Translations under genes and position numbers: made by a program
Shown here: positions 55,422 through 64,000 of the stretch, one piece after another
Layout: each line of letters starts with the position of its first letter
How positions within the stretch are numbered: position 1 is the first letter of the stretch
From: Lachnoclostridium phytofermentans
Lineage (GTDB): Bacteria > Bacillota > Clostridia > Lachnospirales > Lachnospiraceae
NCBI RefSeq assembly: GCF_000733755.1
Contig: NZ_JPOF01000003.1
Location: forward strand, 248,001-312,000
Length of the DNA stretch: 64,000 nucleotides
Direction: 5' to 3'
The notes under the pieces: model-generated
Databases searched by the model: none
What the model saw: the letters and a program-made list of their open reading frames with translations, nothing else
What the model was told of the DNA's origin: nothing

Positions 55422-57278
55422 TTACCGCACTAATCTCTCTTTTGTTTTTTTCTCCTTCTCCCAAACCGCCTTATTAATCTCCATGATCCGATTATTTAGA
55501 ATTACTTTATAATATTTCATTCCTTTATACCTAGAGGTAGAAACTCCAAAACTTGCATAGGAACTTTCATAGGTGTTTAACTTTGTCATCTGATAAGACA
55601 CTGGGGACATGCTAAATGGTATGACTAACGCATGCTTTATTAAATAGGCCTCAGCATTTGCATATGCGATATACCGCTCTTTGATATCTAGTACACTTTC
55701 TTTCGCTTCTGATAGTAAATCATAATAGATATCAATCACTGGCATAATCGTAAGTTTTTCTCCCCTAAGCGGTAAATAATTCGTCGCCGAATGCTGATCA
55801 AAAACTTCTGTAAACGTCTGAGGATCTGCATAGTCTGCTCCCCAATTTGCCTTTAACATCGCATAATCTCCTCTCTCCCTAACCTGTGACGTAAAGTTTT
55901 GAGAAGGTCCAGCTTCTACTACAAATTTTATAAAATCCTTCCCTAGCAGTCCTTCTATCTGCTGTGCTAAAACAATACATTCATTTGCCCAGTCTGTGGA
56001 GTTTGCCCGATATCGTAATAGAATTTTAACCGGGAAGGTACACCCAGACTCTTTTAGCTCGCTCATTGCCTTTTCCTTATAAATAACTGCCATATCTTTC
56101 TTAAAGCTATCTCTTTTAGATATATTGTTGAGTGCCTGAAACTCGGTATAATCTTTTCCTTCAAAGCTTACGAAATTAGGCGGAGTAATTGTATTTAATA
56201 GAAGCTCTTCTGGATGATTTGGCTCTACTACTCGAAGTGCTTTTACTCGGTCCATAGCACTCATGATAGCAAGACGAAAGTTCTCATTTTGAACTGCCTT
56301 ATTCCAATTTTCTGGTTCATAACGTTTATCAAACTTTGGTTTGAAATTAAAAATATAAAAATAAGAGTAATCTGTTTTCTTTCTACCTCTAGTAACCAGA
56401 TCTTTTGTATTTTCCTGCTTCATAAAAGTATCTAGTAGATCGGAGTGTATCGCAGCATAATCAATCTCACCACGCAAAGCAAGTGCAGGAGCTAAAGTTG
56501 TCGCTTCTGAATTATACGTTTCTTCAATTTTTTCTATGTAAACTCGATCTGCATCCCAATTCGATTCATTTTTCTGAAAAGTGCGTTTTTCCTGTGGCTT
56601 AAAGACGGAAAGTACATAAGCACCATTGTAATAGAGTGTATCTGTTCCTGTTGCTGCGCCAAATTGTCCTTTTCGTTCCTCTAACAAAGGACCATAAGCT
56701 GGCATAAAACATCCATACGTTAAATAAGAAAGAAAATAAGGACAAGGCTGTTCCAGTGTATATACTAACGTATAGTTCCCATAAGCCTTTACTCCAACTC
56801 TTTCAAAGTCTCCCTGGCTTTCATAATAATCCTTTGCATTCTTAATCAAACCAAATAAGAGCTTTGCAGTTTCGCTCTCATATTCTTTCGTTAAGACATA
56901 CTGCATTGCACTGACGAAATCCTTTGCAGTTACTTCTGCTATCTTTTCTCCTTTTTCGTTCACCCAGTATTCCCCTTCTCTAAGTTCAAAGGTAATCGAG
57001 AGACCATCCTCACTTGTCTTCCAACTTGTTGCTAAGGAAGGAATTACATTGCCAAAGGAATCATATTCTACGAGCGTATCAATCACATTTGCACCAATCC
57101 TGATTTCATGAGAAGATGAGGTGATAAGATAATTTAATGTAGATACCTCTGAGGAGTACAGTAAGCGATACGTAGAATCCACTTCGTTATCCCTTATTTT
57201 ACTTGTCCCGAAGCATCCTGAGGATAACAGTAAACTAAAACAAAGTACAAGAAGAACCATTCCTTTCCCTACTTTCAT
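55422..57278 (-). CDS. oppA: oligopeptide-binding lipoprotein (OppA type)
   Basis: Extracellular family 5 solute-binding lipoprotein (618 residues). The signal peptide ends in lipobox LSSGC. The family opening (YRLLYSSEVSTLNYLIT), the central WDADRVYIEKIEETYN and the C-terminal NWGADYADPQTF are typical of peptide binders. First gene of the operon; no regulator is attached. Confidence 0.95.
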   Translation of the reverse strand: MKVGKGMVLLVLCFSLLLSSGCFGTSKIRDNEVDSTYRLLYSSEVSTLNYLITSSSHEIRIGANVIDTLVEYDSFGNVIPSLATSWKTSEDGLSITFELREGEYWVNEKGEKIAEVTAKDFVSAMQYVLTKEYESETAKLLFGLIKNAKDYYESQGDFERVGVKAYGNYTLVYTLEQPCPYFLSYLTYGCFMPAYGPLLEERKGQFGAATGTDTLYYNGAYVLSVFKPQEKRTFQKNESNWDADRVYIEKIEETYNSEATTLAPALALRGEIDYAAIHSDLLDTFMKQENTKDLVTRGRKKTDYSYFYIFNFKPKFDKRYEPENWNKAVQNENFRLAIMSAMDRVKALRVVEPNHPEELLLNTITPPNFVSFEGKDYTEFQALNNISKRDSFKKDMAVIYKEKAMSELKESGCTFPVKILLRYRANSTDWANECIVLAQQIEGLLGKDFIKFVVEAGPSQNFTSQVRERGDYAMLKANWGADYADPQTFTEVFDQHSATNYLPLRGEKLTIMPVIDIYYDLLSEAKESVLDIKERYIAYANAEAYLIKHALVIPFSMSPVSYQMTKLNTYESSYASFGVSTSRYKGMKYYKVILNNRIMEINKAVWEKEKKTKERLVR

Positions 57279-57476
57279 TTACTGCCTTCCGCTCCTTACC
57301 TATCGTGATTAAAAAAACTCCTGTCTTATACTTTATTTTTCAAAGGCTAAAAATATGAGTTTATTCCTAAAAATTATTCGACTCAATTTTATCTAGTAAG
57401 TATGATAACTGTCTTCCTTTATTCCTCTAAGGGTAATTTGATTCATCATCCGAGTATTCCTAATATACATATGAAA

Positions 57477-57509
57477 CAAGAATAAGCTCGCTTCGCGAAC
57501 TTTTCCTTG
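57477..57509. repeat. dispersed intergenic palindrome, copy 3
   Basis: CAAGAATAAGCTCGC, TTC, GCGAACTTTTCCTTG, with the same right arm as copy 2 and similar flanks. It lies between oppA and the debris region. Confidence 0.65.
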
Positions 57510-57517
57510 TCATCAAT

Positions 57518-57543
57518 AAAAAAAGGAAGATTTCTCTCCCTTT
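57518..57543 (-). terminator. terminator downstream of the GH25/debris region
   Basis: AAAGGGAG pairs with CTTCCTTT (one G-U) around a 6-base loop. On the minus strand a U7 tract follows (A-run 57518-57524). It is 12 bases after the stop at 57555. Confidence 0.75.
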
Positions 57544-57554
57544 TTATATCTTCA

Positions 57555-57857
57555 CTATTTCGTTGTTCCATTATATCTTTTTGAAATCATTATCTGAATA
57601 AATGTCTCCAGTTCATCACTACTCTGAGCTCCGATTTCGTAAAAATAATTCCAATCCCTGTCTACTTTTTTAAACCGGTGTATCACATTATCAATTACTT
57701 TAGATTCAAATCCATGTGATAAGTCAAACATATCAGTTACTTTTTCCAATAATACCGCGAGATCTTTATCTCTACTTGCTCCAGAATCAAAAAAATAATT
57801 CCTATGCTTACTGATGATGAACTGCAAAATATATACCAAGCAATAGAAGATAAACAA
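57555..57857 (-). CDS. small hypothetical ORF or gene remnant
   Basis: 100 codons. The C-terminal about 70 residues (from SRDKDLAVLLEKVTDMF) look like real protein, charged and helical. The N-terminal about 28 residues are hydrophobic and antisense to the recombinase remnant, so the true start is probably internal (ATG at the MFDLSHGF position) or the gene is truncated. I recognise no family. A terminator follows directly. Confidence 0.35.
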   Translation of the reverse strand: MFIFYCLVYILQFIISKHRNYFFDSGASRDKDLAVLLEKVTDMFDLSHGFESKVIDNVIHRFKKVDRDWNYFYEIGAQSSDELETFIQIMISKRYNGTTK

Positions 57858-57941
57858 GTAACTTTACGTGATGCAGCTATTGTAATCACAGGTTTATCCT
57901 GCGGAACCCAGACAAGTCTCATTTTTCCAACATTTCTTTAA
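57753..57941 (+). pseudogene. tyrosine recombinase (phage integrase) remnant
   Basis: The plus strand has an open stretch whose part from about 57795 reads IIPMLTDDELQNIYQAIED, then VTLRDAAIVITGLSCG. This looks like the start of a tyrosine recombinase catalytic domain (RD-x-AI-x(4)-TGL). It then runs into an unrelated short tail and a stop. No N-terminal part or catalytic R-H-R-Y set follows. It is probably a relic of a mobile element between the Opp operon and the GH25 gene. Confidence 0.45.
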
Positions 57942-59823
57942 TCTGATATGTTTCGGTTTGCATAATCAACAAAGCTTATATTCAAATCAACATTTCCTTT
58001 GATACCTGGAATACTCCCGGAATCTGAATACTGATACATCTGGAAATCATACGGAAATGTTAGGTTATTTCCGTAATAAGCAAACCATAAATCATACGCT
58101 GATAATTGCTCTAAATCAATACCCATTACCATCCACTTTGTATTTGCATAAATCATTGGATGGTATCCTGCACTCTGAATTTTCTCACAAAACGTTTTCG
58201 TAATATCCGTTCTAAGCTGTCTTGATAAATTATTCGCTCTTGCATCATAGGTTGTAACATATTCAGTATCAAAAATTACCGGATAGGAAATCTTGTAATC
58301 TTTGATCTGTTCCAATACAAAATCCGCTTCTTCCATAGCTTCCTCTATCGTTGTTGCTTGTGAGAAGAAGTAGACACCTACGGAAACTCCTGCTTTTATT
58401 GCACCTTCTATATTTTGAACAAAATATGGGTCAAGCTCTAACGTGCCTTCATTAAAACCTCGAAATCCCAAAGAATGATTGCAAATTCTACTCCTGATTC
58501 CTTTACCTTCTCCCAGTCGATATCCCCCTGATATTTCGATACATCAATCCCATGGATTGATTTCTTAACCCCTTGCTCCACATATTCTAATTTACCATCC
58601 GACTGTACAAAATTCTCTAGTTGATAGGACAACCGTGGTATTTTATCGGATATTGGGACCAAATACCGCTTATTTTGATGCCCCCATAACGCTATTCTTT
58701 CCTTTAAAATACCTGTACTTGGAATAATTAATCCGCCTTTTTCACTATCCTCTTGATCTGCGGTTACATAAGCACTGTAAATTGTCTTACCTAATGATAT
58801 AGTGCCATCCTGAAGAATCAGTTTTGCTGATAACTCCCCAAGATACTCTTGTTCAGAAAGTGAGACTACAGATTCAATGGAAATTCCATCCTCTGCAAAA
58901 ATTAAATTGAAGTCTTTCTCAAAATTTGGTAAAAACTCATCATAATAAACAGCATCAATATAAGCTTCTTTCGTTATAGCATACGTATAAGAAGCAGAAC
59001 CAATCTTCATAGTCATCCTCATATCACCATCTTGATTGTTGGCACTATGTAGTTCTTCATAATTTAAAACAAATAAATCTTTTATCGCCTGCTTTATCGA
59101 AAATACTGGATATTCTCTTAAGGTATCCACATCTATTATTCTTATTTCCTCTGGTATGATATCCTCATCCGTATAGCTAAGAAATGCGAATTGTTTCACT
59201 CCTTCTGACAGGAAGGTTCCAACCTCAGGACATAAGTCTTTCAAACCAGCAGATAAATCATAATCCCAATTCATCTCCATCATCTTTGTCCCATTATCAA
59301 TAAGAATGCGGCGGCGGTCTTCTATTTCTTCCTCTAAAAACTCATTACGATAGCATATCTTTACCGTCCCATCCGTAAATACTAAGTATTCGTATCCGAA
59401 TAATCGCTCCATTGAAACCTCAAATGGCGCTATTTCATTTTGAAGCTCAGGAGTAATTAAGTTTGCTAGCTCCTCCACTAGCTTTACGGATTTAACCGCT
59501 GGGACTATCTCTCCCCCTTGGTTATTCCCCTCTTGAAAGAGGGAACCGCCAGAAGTTGGGACATCACTTTTAGCGCCCAATGTTAAATAAACTGCAAAAG
59601 AAATGCCAAGTATCAATAATAATACACCCTCAAAAAGTGCCAATTTCTTAAATGAGACTCTTCCACGTTTGTTATTTTTCTTTTTTTCCATTGATTCTGT
59701 AGGTAAGCTTTTTATCGGTTGATCATTTAATTTTTTCTTAACTTCATCTAATTCAGATAAGACAATCTCCAAATAAGCCTTCATATCCTGAAGCTCTCTG
59801 TTATCTCTTCCTTCGTTATCCAT
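57938..59823 (-). pseudogene. membrane-anchored GH25 lysozyme-like protein, frameshifted
   Basis: Two overlapping frames, 59823-58438 and 58471-57938, together make one protein. It has a cytoplasmic N-terminus, a membrane helix (about 61-83), an extracellular region of about 320 residues, and a C-terminal GH25 muramidase domain. GH25 begins HGIDVSKYQGDIDWEKVKES-GVEFAII in the first frame and continues as GFRGFNEGTLELDPYF in the second. The catalytic DTE motif (PVIFDTEYV) and YQYSDSG..GNVDLN are intact in the second part. The break is near 58465-58475 (CTTTGGG), where one base, probably the G of an Arg codon, is missing. It may be a true mutation, a sequence error or, less likely, -1 frameshifting. 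Confidence 0.8.
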
Positions 59824-59968
59824 TATGCTCTCCTATTTGATATTATTTAAGCGAAGAACGCTTTCTGTCTTTCCTAAGTTTTACGCTACCTAGATACCTT
59901 CCATTACCCCAACGGTAAAAGGCAAATGGTCAAAATTCATAGCAACTGTAGTTGCAGACTTATTCGAC

Positions 59969-60829
59969 TTACAATAAGCGAAAGATAGCATCATGTATCT
60001 TCGTAGCAATGTATGAATTATTCATTGTGTACAAGTGGATTCCATCCACTCCACTGGATACTAAATGCATAATCTGCTCTACTGCATAAGCAATTCCAGC
60101 ATCTCTTAATGCTTCTTCCTGGTGTTCATAACGTTGCAATATCTTAGCAAGCTTTGAAGGAATACTAACTCCACACATGGTAACCATACGTTCAATTTGC
60201 TTCTTATTTACTACTGGCATAATGCCTGCTTCAATTGGAACTGTAATTCCTTTCTTTCTCGCCTTTTCTAAAAAGGCAAAAAAGTAATCATTATCAAAAA
60301 ATAATTGGGAAATAAGATGTTCTACACCACAATCCACCTTATGTTTCAAATGTTCTATGTCTTCCTCCATACTAGATGCTTCCAGATGAATTTCAGGATA
60401 ACATGCTCCTGAAAGATGAAAATCTCCCTTTGTCCTAATGTATTCCACTAAGTCGCTGGCGTATGTAAAGTCTTTCTTCGGTTCTATCTCCGGATTTCTA
60501 TCCCCTCTTAACGCTAAGATATTCATAGTTCCTTGTCTTTTAAGATATTCCAGTATTGTATTCATATCTTCTTTCGTGGAATTTACACAAGTAAGATGGG
60601 TGAGTGCATCAATTCCATAGTTTGATTGTATGAATGATGCGATGTCACAAGTAGTATGATCTGCTGTATTTCCTCCCGCACCATAAGTCACACTAATAAA
60701 ATCAGGATTTAATTTTGTTAATTCTCCTAATACACGATAGATGCTTTCTACAGGACTGTCCTTTTTGGGCGGAAAAACTTCCAAGGAAAATACCGTTCTC
60801 CCCTGATCAAACTTTTCTAAAATCTGCAT
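59969..60829 (-). CDS. metF: methylenetetrahydrofolate reductase
   Basis: Reduces 5,10-methylene- to 5-methyl-tetrahydrofolate for methionine synthesis. TIM-barrel protein of 286 residues with FSLEVFPPK, SVTYGAGGNT, THLTCVNST, LALRGD and LISQLFFDND typical of MetF. GGAGGTAGG precedes the ATG. No methionine synthase gene is adjacent. Confidence 0.95.
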   Translation of the reverse strand: MQILEKFDQGRTVFSLEVFPPKKDSPVESIYRVLGELTKLNPDFISVTYGAGGNTADHTTCDIASFIQSNYGIDALTHLTCVNSTKEDMNTILEYLKRQGTMNILALRGDRNPEIEPKKDFTYASDLVEYIRTKGDFHLSGACYPEIHLEASSMEEDIEHLKHKVDCGVEHLISQLFFDNDYFFAFLEKARKKGITVPIEAGIMPVVNKKQIERMVTMCGVSIPSKLAKILQRYEHQEEALRDAGIAYAVEQIMHLVSSGVDGIHLYTMNNSYIATKIHDAIFRLL

Positions 60830-60860
60830 CGGCCTACCTCCAAGACTATCTCTTTTTGAA

Positions 60861-60890
60861 ATCTTATCAGAGGTTTCCCTTCTCTGTCAA
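60861..60890 (-). promoter_or_regulatory. metF promoter
   Basis: On the minus strand -35 TTGACA (60885-60890), 18 bases, -10 TAAGAT (60861-60866). The leader is about 30 bases, too short for a SAM riboswitch. Confidence 0.65.
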
Positions 60891-60980
60891 CAGCTTACGA
60901 TTGGTTCTAGCAAAAAAATACACGAATCGCAATCCAAATACGAGTGATGGGACATATCGCTTAATCTTTCTTACCCAATT

Positions 60981-61025
60981 AAAAAAGCTAATTCCTCTAT
61001 CATCTCTTACGGAGGGAATCAGCTT
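60981..61025 (-). terminator. terminator after the aldolase gene
   Basis: AAGCTGATTCCCTC pairs with GAGG-AATTAGCTT (one bulge, one G-U). On the minus strand a U6 tract follows (A-run 60981-60986). It lies 18 bases after the stop. Confidence 0.85.
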
Positions 61026-61042
61026 TCTTAATGTATTATTAT

Positions 61043-61963
61043 TTATACCTGCAATCTCTTTCTTATCTCTTCGGTTAATGAAATTAGCTGCTCCACCTCA
61101 AGACGTTGAGCATAAGTAAGATTTGATGCAGCAAGCTTTCGAGTCATCAGATCAAACGGTAAGTTCATACGCTGCATCGCATATTTCGCATTCACAGGAT
61201 AATTACTGTTTTCTATTAGGGAACACATGGTTAGCACATCAGAGAGAAGTTTTGCTTCCTTAGGGTGTTTTAAGTAATTCTCACAAAGCCAATGGTACAA
61301 AGCAGGATGAAAGTTAGCCATAACCCCACTGTATCCAGCTGCTCCTGCACATAGTGAGTCATACAAGGTTGCTGTGTTAGCATTGTAAAGTTTCATTTCT
61401 GTTTGCTTAACAATCTCTAATTTCTCATTGATACTATCCATTCTGCAGCTAGTATCCTTAAGGAAATGGAATCTCCCCGTTTCTGCACAATATCTAGTAA
61501 CTTTTGGAGTTAAGATTCTCTTATACGGATAAGGGCACTCATAAAACCCTAACGAAATCTCTTCGGATAAAGCATTCATGAGGGCCTCAAGATGGAATAA
61601 TAATTGATCATCCTCCTCTCCTTCTAATACAAGTCGGTTCGATATCAAAATCAGAGCATCAATTCCGGTATCCTCCATCCGTTTTAATTCTTCTATCTGA
61701 TCCTTTGGGTCATTTGATATGTGACCAGAAGCTATCACAGGACGTTTACCAGCAACTTGCTTTACAAAAGAAGCAATTTTATAACGCTCTTCTAAGGAAA
61801 GAAAGAACATCTCACTGGATTGGCAAACTGCAAATAAACCATCACATCCCTGATCAAAGTACCAGTGTACTAAATGCTCTAGCGCATTATAGTCCACTTT
61901 ATTCTCCTCTGTAAATGGAGTAAGCATAACTGGCCATACTCCATCTGGAAATCTATTTTTCAT
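61043..61963 (-). CDS. dihydrodipicolinate synthase/N-acetylneuraminate lyase family aldolase
   Basis: Class I aldolase of 306 residues. The Schiff-base lysine is in FHFLKDTSC (about residue 168). The catalytic tyrosine is in GFYECPYPYKR (about 141), and the N-terminal GVWPVMLTPF is typical. The usual GTTGE loop reads CQSSEM, so this is not an ordinary DapA. It follows the GH106-like gene by 47 bases in the same direction, suggesting cleavage of a 2-keto-3-deoxy sugar acid or sialic-type acid from glycan breakdown. The substrate is not determined. Confidence 0.85.
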   Translation of the reverse strand: MKNRFPDGVWPVMLTPFTEENKVDYNALEHLVHWYFDQGCDGLFAVCQSSEMFFLSLEERYKIASFVKQVAGKRPVIASGHISNDPKDQIEELKRMEDTGIDALILISNRLVLEGEEDDQLLFHLEALMNALSEEISLGFYECPYPYKRILTPKVTRYCAETGRFHFLKDTSCRMDSINEKLEIVKQTEMKLYNANTATLYDSLCAGAAGYSGVMANFHPALYHWLCENYLKHPKEAKLLSDVLTMCSLIENSNYPVNAKYAMQRMNLPFDLMTRKLAASNLTYAQRLEVEQLISLTEEIRKRLQV

Positions 61964-62010
61964 AAGTATCCTCCCTACTGTGACTGTTGTTAGGAGCCGG
62001 TTATTGCGCC

Positions 62011-64000
62011 TTACCTTTGGTCTTCATATAGTCTTGGTGGCTGGAAAAGTCCGTAAGAAACAACATTATAATTGGAGCTATATTCTGCACCAGTCGTACG
62101 GAAACAAGCATCGTTTGTTACAGCTCTTTTCCTCTCACTTAAGTGGAATGGGCCAAATAGGTTCCTTGGTGACCCCATCACTTCAATGACCAATTGATTC
62201 ATTCCTGTTTTTAAAAATGTAGTAATGTCAAGATTTGATACAGCCTTCCATGGAACTTCTATCGCTTTATCGTTAACATAAACAGTGACACAAGTCCCAA
62301 AATAATCTTCTAACTCTAAATAAATTCGTCTTGTTTTGTTTTCTACATAATCAAACGAATATTCATAACAGATTGACCCGGCATAATGTAGAAACCCTTG
62401 AATCGTCCAATCACCGGTAACGATCTCTTTTGGCAGAGGAATTATCTTACGATCCCTGCTAACTCCAAACTCACCACACAGATAGCAATCTTCCAACTCC
62501 ATATCATTCCTATAGTTACAAGAAAGCTGCAGACAATTCTCACCCTCACACAAACCAATTAATTCTACTTTTTTGATACTTCGATCAAGTAGGTAATCCT
62601 TAGGTTCCTTTTTTACAAGCTTACCATTGCAATAGATTGTAAAGTATTCCGGATGTTCTATCGCAAGAGAAAGAGAACCTGTCGGTAGCTCGTTTATATC
62701 AAAATAAAACTTAAGCTCCAATGGCTTTCCATCCTCTGGATGCGCTTTTGTAATCCATTGATAACGCTGCTCTAATCCGTTTAGATGAATTGGGCGCATA
62801 CCTAACTGATCACGTACTTCTTTTTGAGCTTCCCAAACTTCCATCTCCTCTGACCAACCCTCTTGCCCTATTCGATATTGACATCGATCTAAAGTGAAGG
62901 TGTTTTCCATTGTATTTCGGATTGTTGTCTTTACCGGGAAGTCATAAAGTATTTTCTTTGTAGCTGGCAGCTTGCTGCCTATATAACATGATGTTGTTGC
63001 TTTCGCTGTATCCCCAGCTACATCCTTATTTAAAATGCGATATAGCTTTGAATCTGCCCCACCTAGTGTTGCCTGAAAACATAGTTTGCCATGACTCATA
63101 CTAGATACTACAGGAAATACTTCTCCAGTCAGAGCATTCCATTCCTCAACAACTCCCAAACGGTATAGCTCAATTTTAACATCATAGCCTCTTGTTCTAT
63201 CATTATTCACTAGAAATAATGTCTCATCTTCCCCAGTGGTTCTTTGCAAAGCCAAACAACGAGTCTCTTCGTTACCAAAGGAATCTTTTACACTGATAGT
63301 TCTGATATTGCTTGCTTCTAAGATGCGCAACAAATCATTCGCATCTTCCGCAATGATACAGCCTTGGTTTTGAAAAAGCGCGGATACTTCTGGGTTCTCC
63401 TCTCCTTCTAACATTGTAGCAAAAGGCTTCATAACAATCAGTCTTCCACCAGCGTCTAAAAATTCCTTTAACAGTTGATAGGTAGAGAGTAGCATGGTAT
63501 CAATTGGTGGTATTATTAAGGTACCATACGTTACTTTACCAACTCTTACTTGGTTTCCTTCAACCGTTGCATATTTTGACATAATAATCTCATCTCCAAG
63601 ATCCATATCAAAATGATGGAAGCAAAGGTCTTTAATAAGTTCATTGTATGCATATCCTATTTCATCTACTTTAGGAACATCTCTTTCATAACGTCGTATC
63701 GGATTACCATAGGGACTAGTCCCAAGCATACTCCATGCTGTACTAGAAGGATGTAATAAAAGAATCTGCTGTTTTGGAACTCCCTCTTCTAATACAGAAC
63801 CAAGCCTTGCAAAATAATCCTCTACAACATGATTTTTCTTCCACCAGGAGGTATTATAATTAAAGCATGGCGGATAATCTCTTTTCCTGCAGCCCTCAAT
63901 TGTATAAAGCGCCAGATGCTGACATCTTAGATTAACACCAAGAGCATACTGCCAGTCACCAACATATCGCTGCCCCTCGAAGGTAAATTCCCACCCAGTG
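62011..64000 (-). CDS. GH106-like glycoside hydrolase (5' end outside window)
   Basis: The frame is open to base 64000, so about 662 C-terminal residues are seen. The first visible part (GRYVGDWQYALGVNLRC-like, HLALYTIEGCRKRDYPPCF) is the end of a TIM barrel. It is followed by a glutamine-amidotransferase-like domain (YGTLIIPPIDTMLLSTYQLL, GGRLIVMKP) and C-terminal sugar-binding beta-sandwiches, the same layout as the 22462-25587 protein. Sequence identity to it is modest, so substrate specificity probably differs. An ATG at 63729 is internal. It precedes the aldolase gene. Confidence 0.8.
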   Translation of the reverse strand, partial: TGWEFTFEGQRYVGDWQYALGVNLRCQHLALYTIEGCRKRDYPPCFNYNTSWWKKNHVVEDYFARLGSVLEEGVPKQQILLLHPSSTAWSMLGTSPYGNPIRRYERDVPKVDEIGYAYNELIKDLCFHHFDMDLGDEIIMSKYATVEGNQVRVGKVTYGTLIIPPIDTMLLSTYQLLKEFLDAGGRLIVMKPFATMLEGEENPEVSALFQNQGCIIAEDANDLLRILEASNIRTISVKDSFGNEETRCLALQRTTGEDETLFLVNNDRTRGYDVKIELYRLGVVEEWNALTGEVFPVVSSMSHGKLCFQATLGGADSKLYRILNKDVAGDTAKATTSCYIGSKLPATKKILYDFPVKTTIRNTMENTFTLDRCQYRIGQEGWSEEMEVWEAQKEVRDQLGMRPIHLNGLEQRYQWITKAHPEDGKPLELKFYFDINELPTGSLSLAIEHPEYFTIYCNGKLVKKEPKDYLLDRSIKKVELIGLCEGENCLQLSCNYRNDMELEDCYLCGEFGVSRDRKIIPLPKEIVTGDWTIQGFLHYAGSICYEYSFDYVENKTRRIYLELEDYFGTCVTVYVNDKAIEVPWKAVSNLDITTFLKTGMNQLVIEVMGSPRNLFGPFHLSERKRAVTNDACFRTTGAEYSSNYNVVSYGLFQPPRLYEDQR

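Noticed and set aside
58438-58475. Programmed -1 frameshift in the GH25 gene
   Set aside because: CTTTGGG is not a good X-XXY-YYZ slip site in the zero frame, and a single missing base in an Arg codon explains the break more simply.
60830-60890. SAM riboswitch before metF
   Set aside because: The leader after the predicted promoter is only about 30 bases and lacks S-box conserved sequences.

Overview
The window reads as the chromosome of a low-GC, plant-polysaccharide-fermenting Firmicute of the Lachnospiraceae type. Signs of this are a V-type (Ntp) ATPase operon, LplABC/Ytc-type oligosaccharide transport with intracellular pectin-side-chain hydrolases, a YesN-like membrane AraC regulator, a Re-citrate-synthase-like gene beside isocitrate dehydrogenase, indolepyruvate:ferredoxin oxidoreductase, and a Cys/Gly-rich 'HCB protein 13'-type protein. 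The gene mix recalls Lachnoclostridium (Clostridium) phytofermentans; that assignment is from memory of the families, not from a search. Most genes are on the minus strand. I saw no rRNA, tRNA, CRISPR array or intact mobile element.

Layout. 1-1392: partial polysaccharide deacetylase lipoprotein. 1729-10413: nine-gene V-ATPase operon in the order G/H-I-K-E-C-F-A-B-D, whose K subunit keeps the Na+ ligands known from Enterococcus hirae. 10687-11058: NusG domain II protein. 11318-29816: rhamnogalacturonan-type utilisation locus (AraC regulator; orphan solute-binding lipoprotein plus GH106; two permeases plus a second binding lipoprotein; GH105, GH28, GH2). None of the hydrolases has a signal peptide, so oligosaccharides are apparently imported and then cut. 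Two transcription units of this locus share a promoter motif. 29972-38617: aryl-acid metabolism (IorAB, two PaaK ligases, two ACT proteins), interrupted by a membrane protein and a Na+/solute symporter. 38929-39517: two convergent small Cys-rich genes with the same -10-like element. 39756-46376: aroC, a chemoreceptor with a sigma-D-like promoter, a GntR regulator, isocitrate dehydrogenase and Re-citrate synthase. 46799-51272: methylglyoxal synthase, a divergent carbamate kinase, two GT2 glycosyltransferases and a DUF6465-like protein. 51433-57278: a complete Opp-type peptide ABC transporter. 57555-59823: gene debris with a tyrosine-recombinase remnant and a frameshifted GH25 lysozyme. 59969-64000: metF, a DapA/NanA-family aldolase and a partial second GH106-like gene.

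The most promising unexplained signals are: (1) a GATTATT-type element, helically phased upstream of the transporter operon and repeated next to the -35 of the orphan binding-protein operon; (2) a GntR-type palindrome lying on the -10 of the Re-citrate synthase promoter; (3) the Cys/Gly-rich protein with a duplicated WW-I4-LF-CCC unit and its Cys-rich convergent neighbour; (4) a dispersed 33-bp intergenic palindrome present in at least three places; and (5) a carbamate kinase with changed active-site glycine loops.
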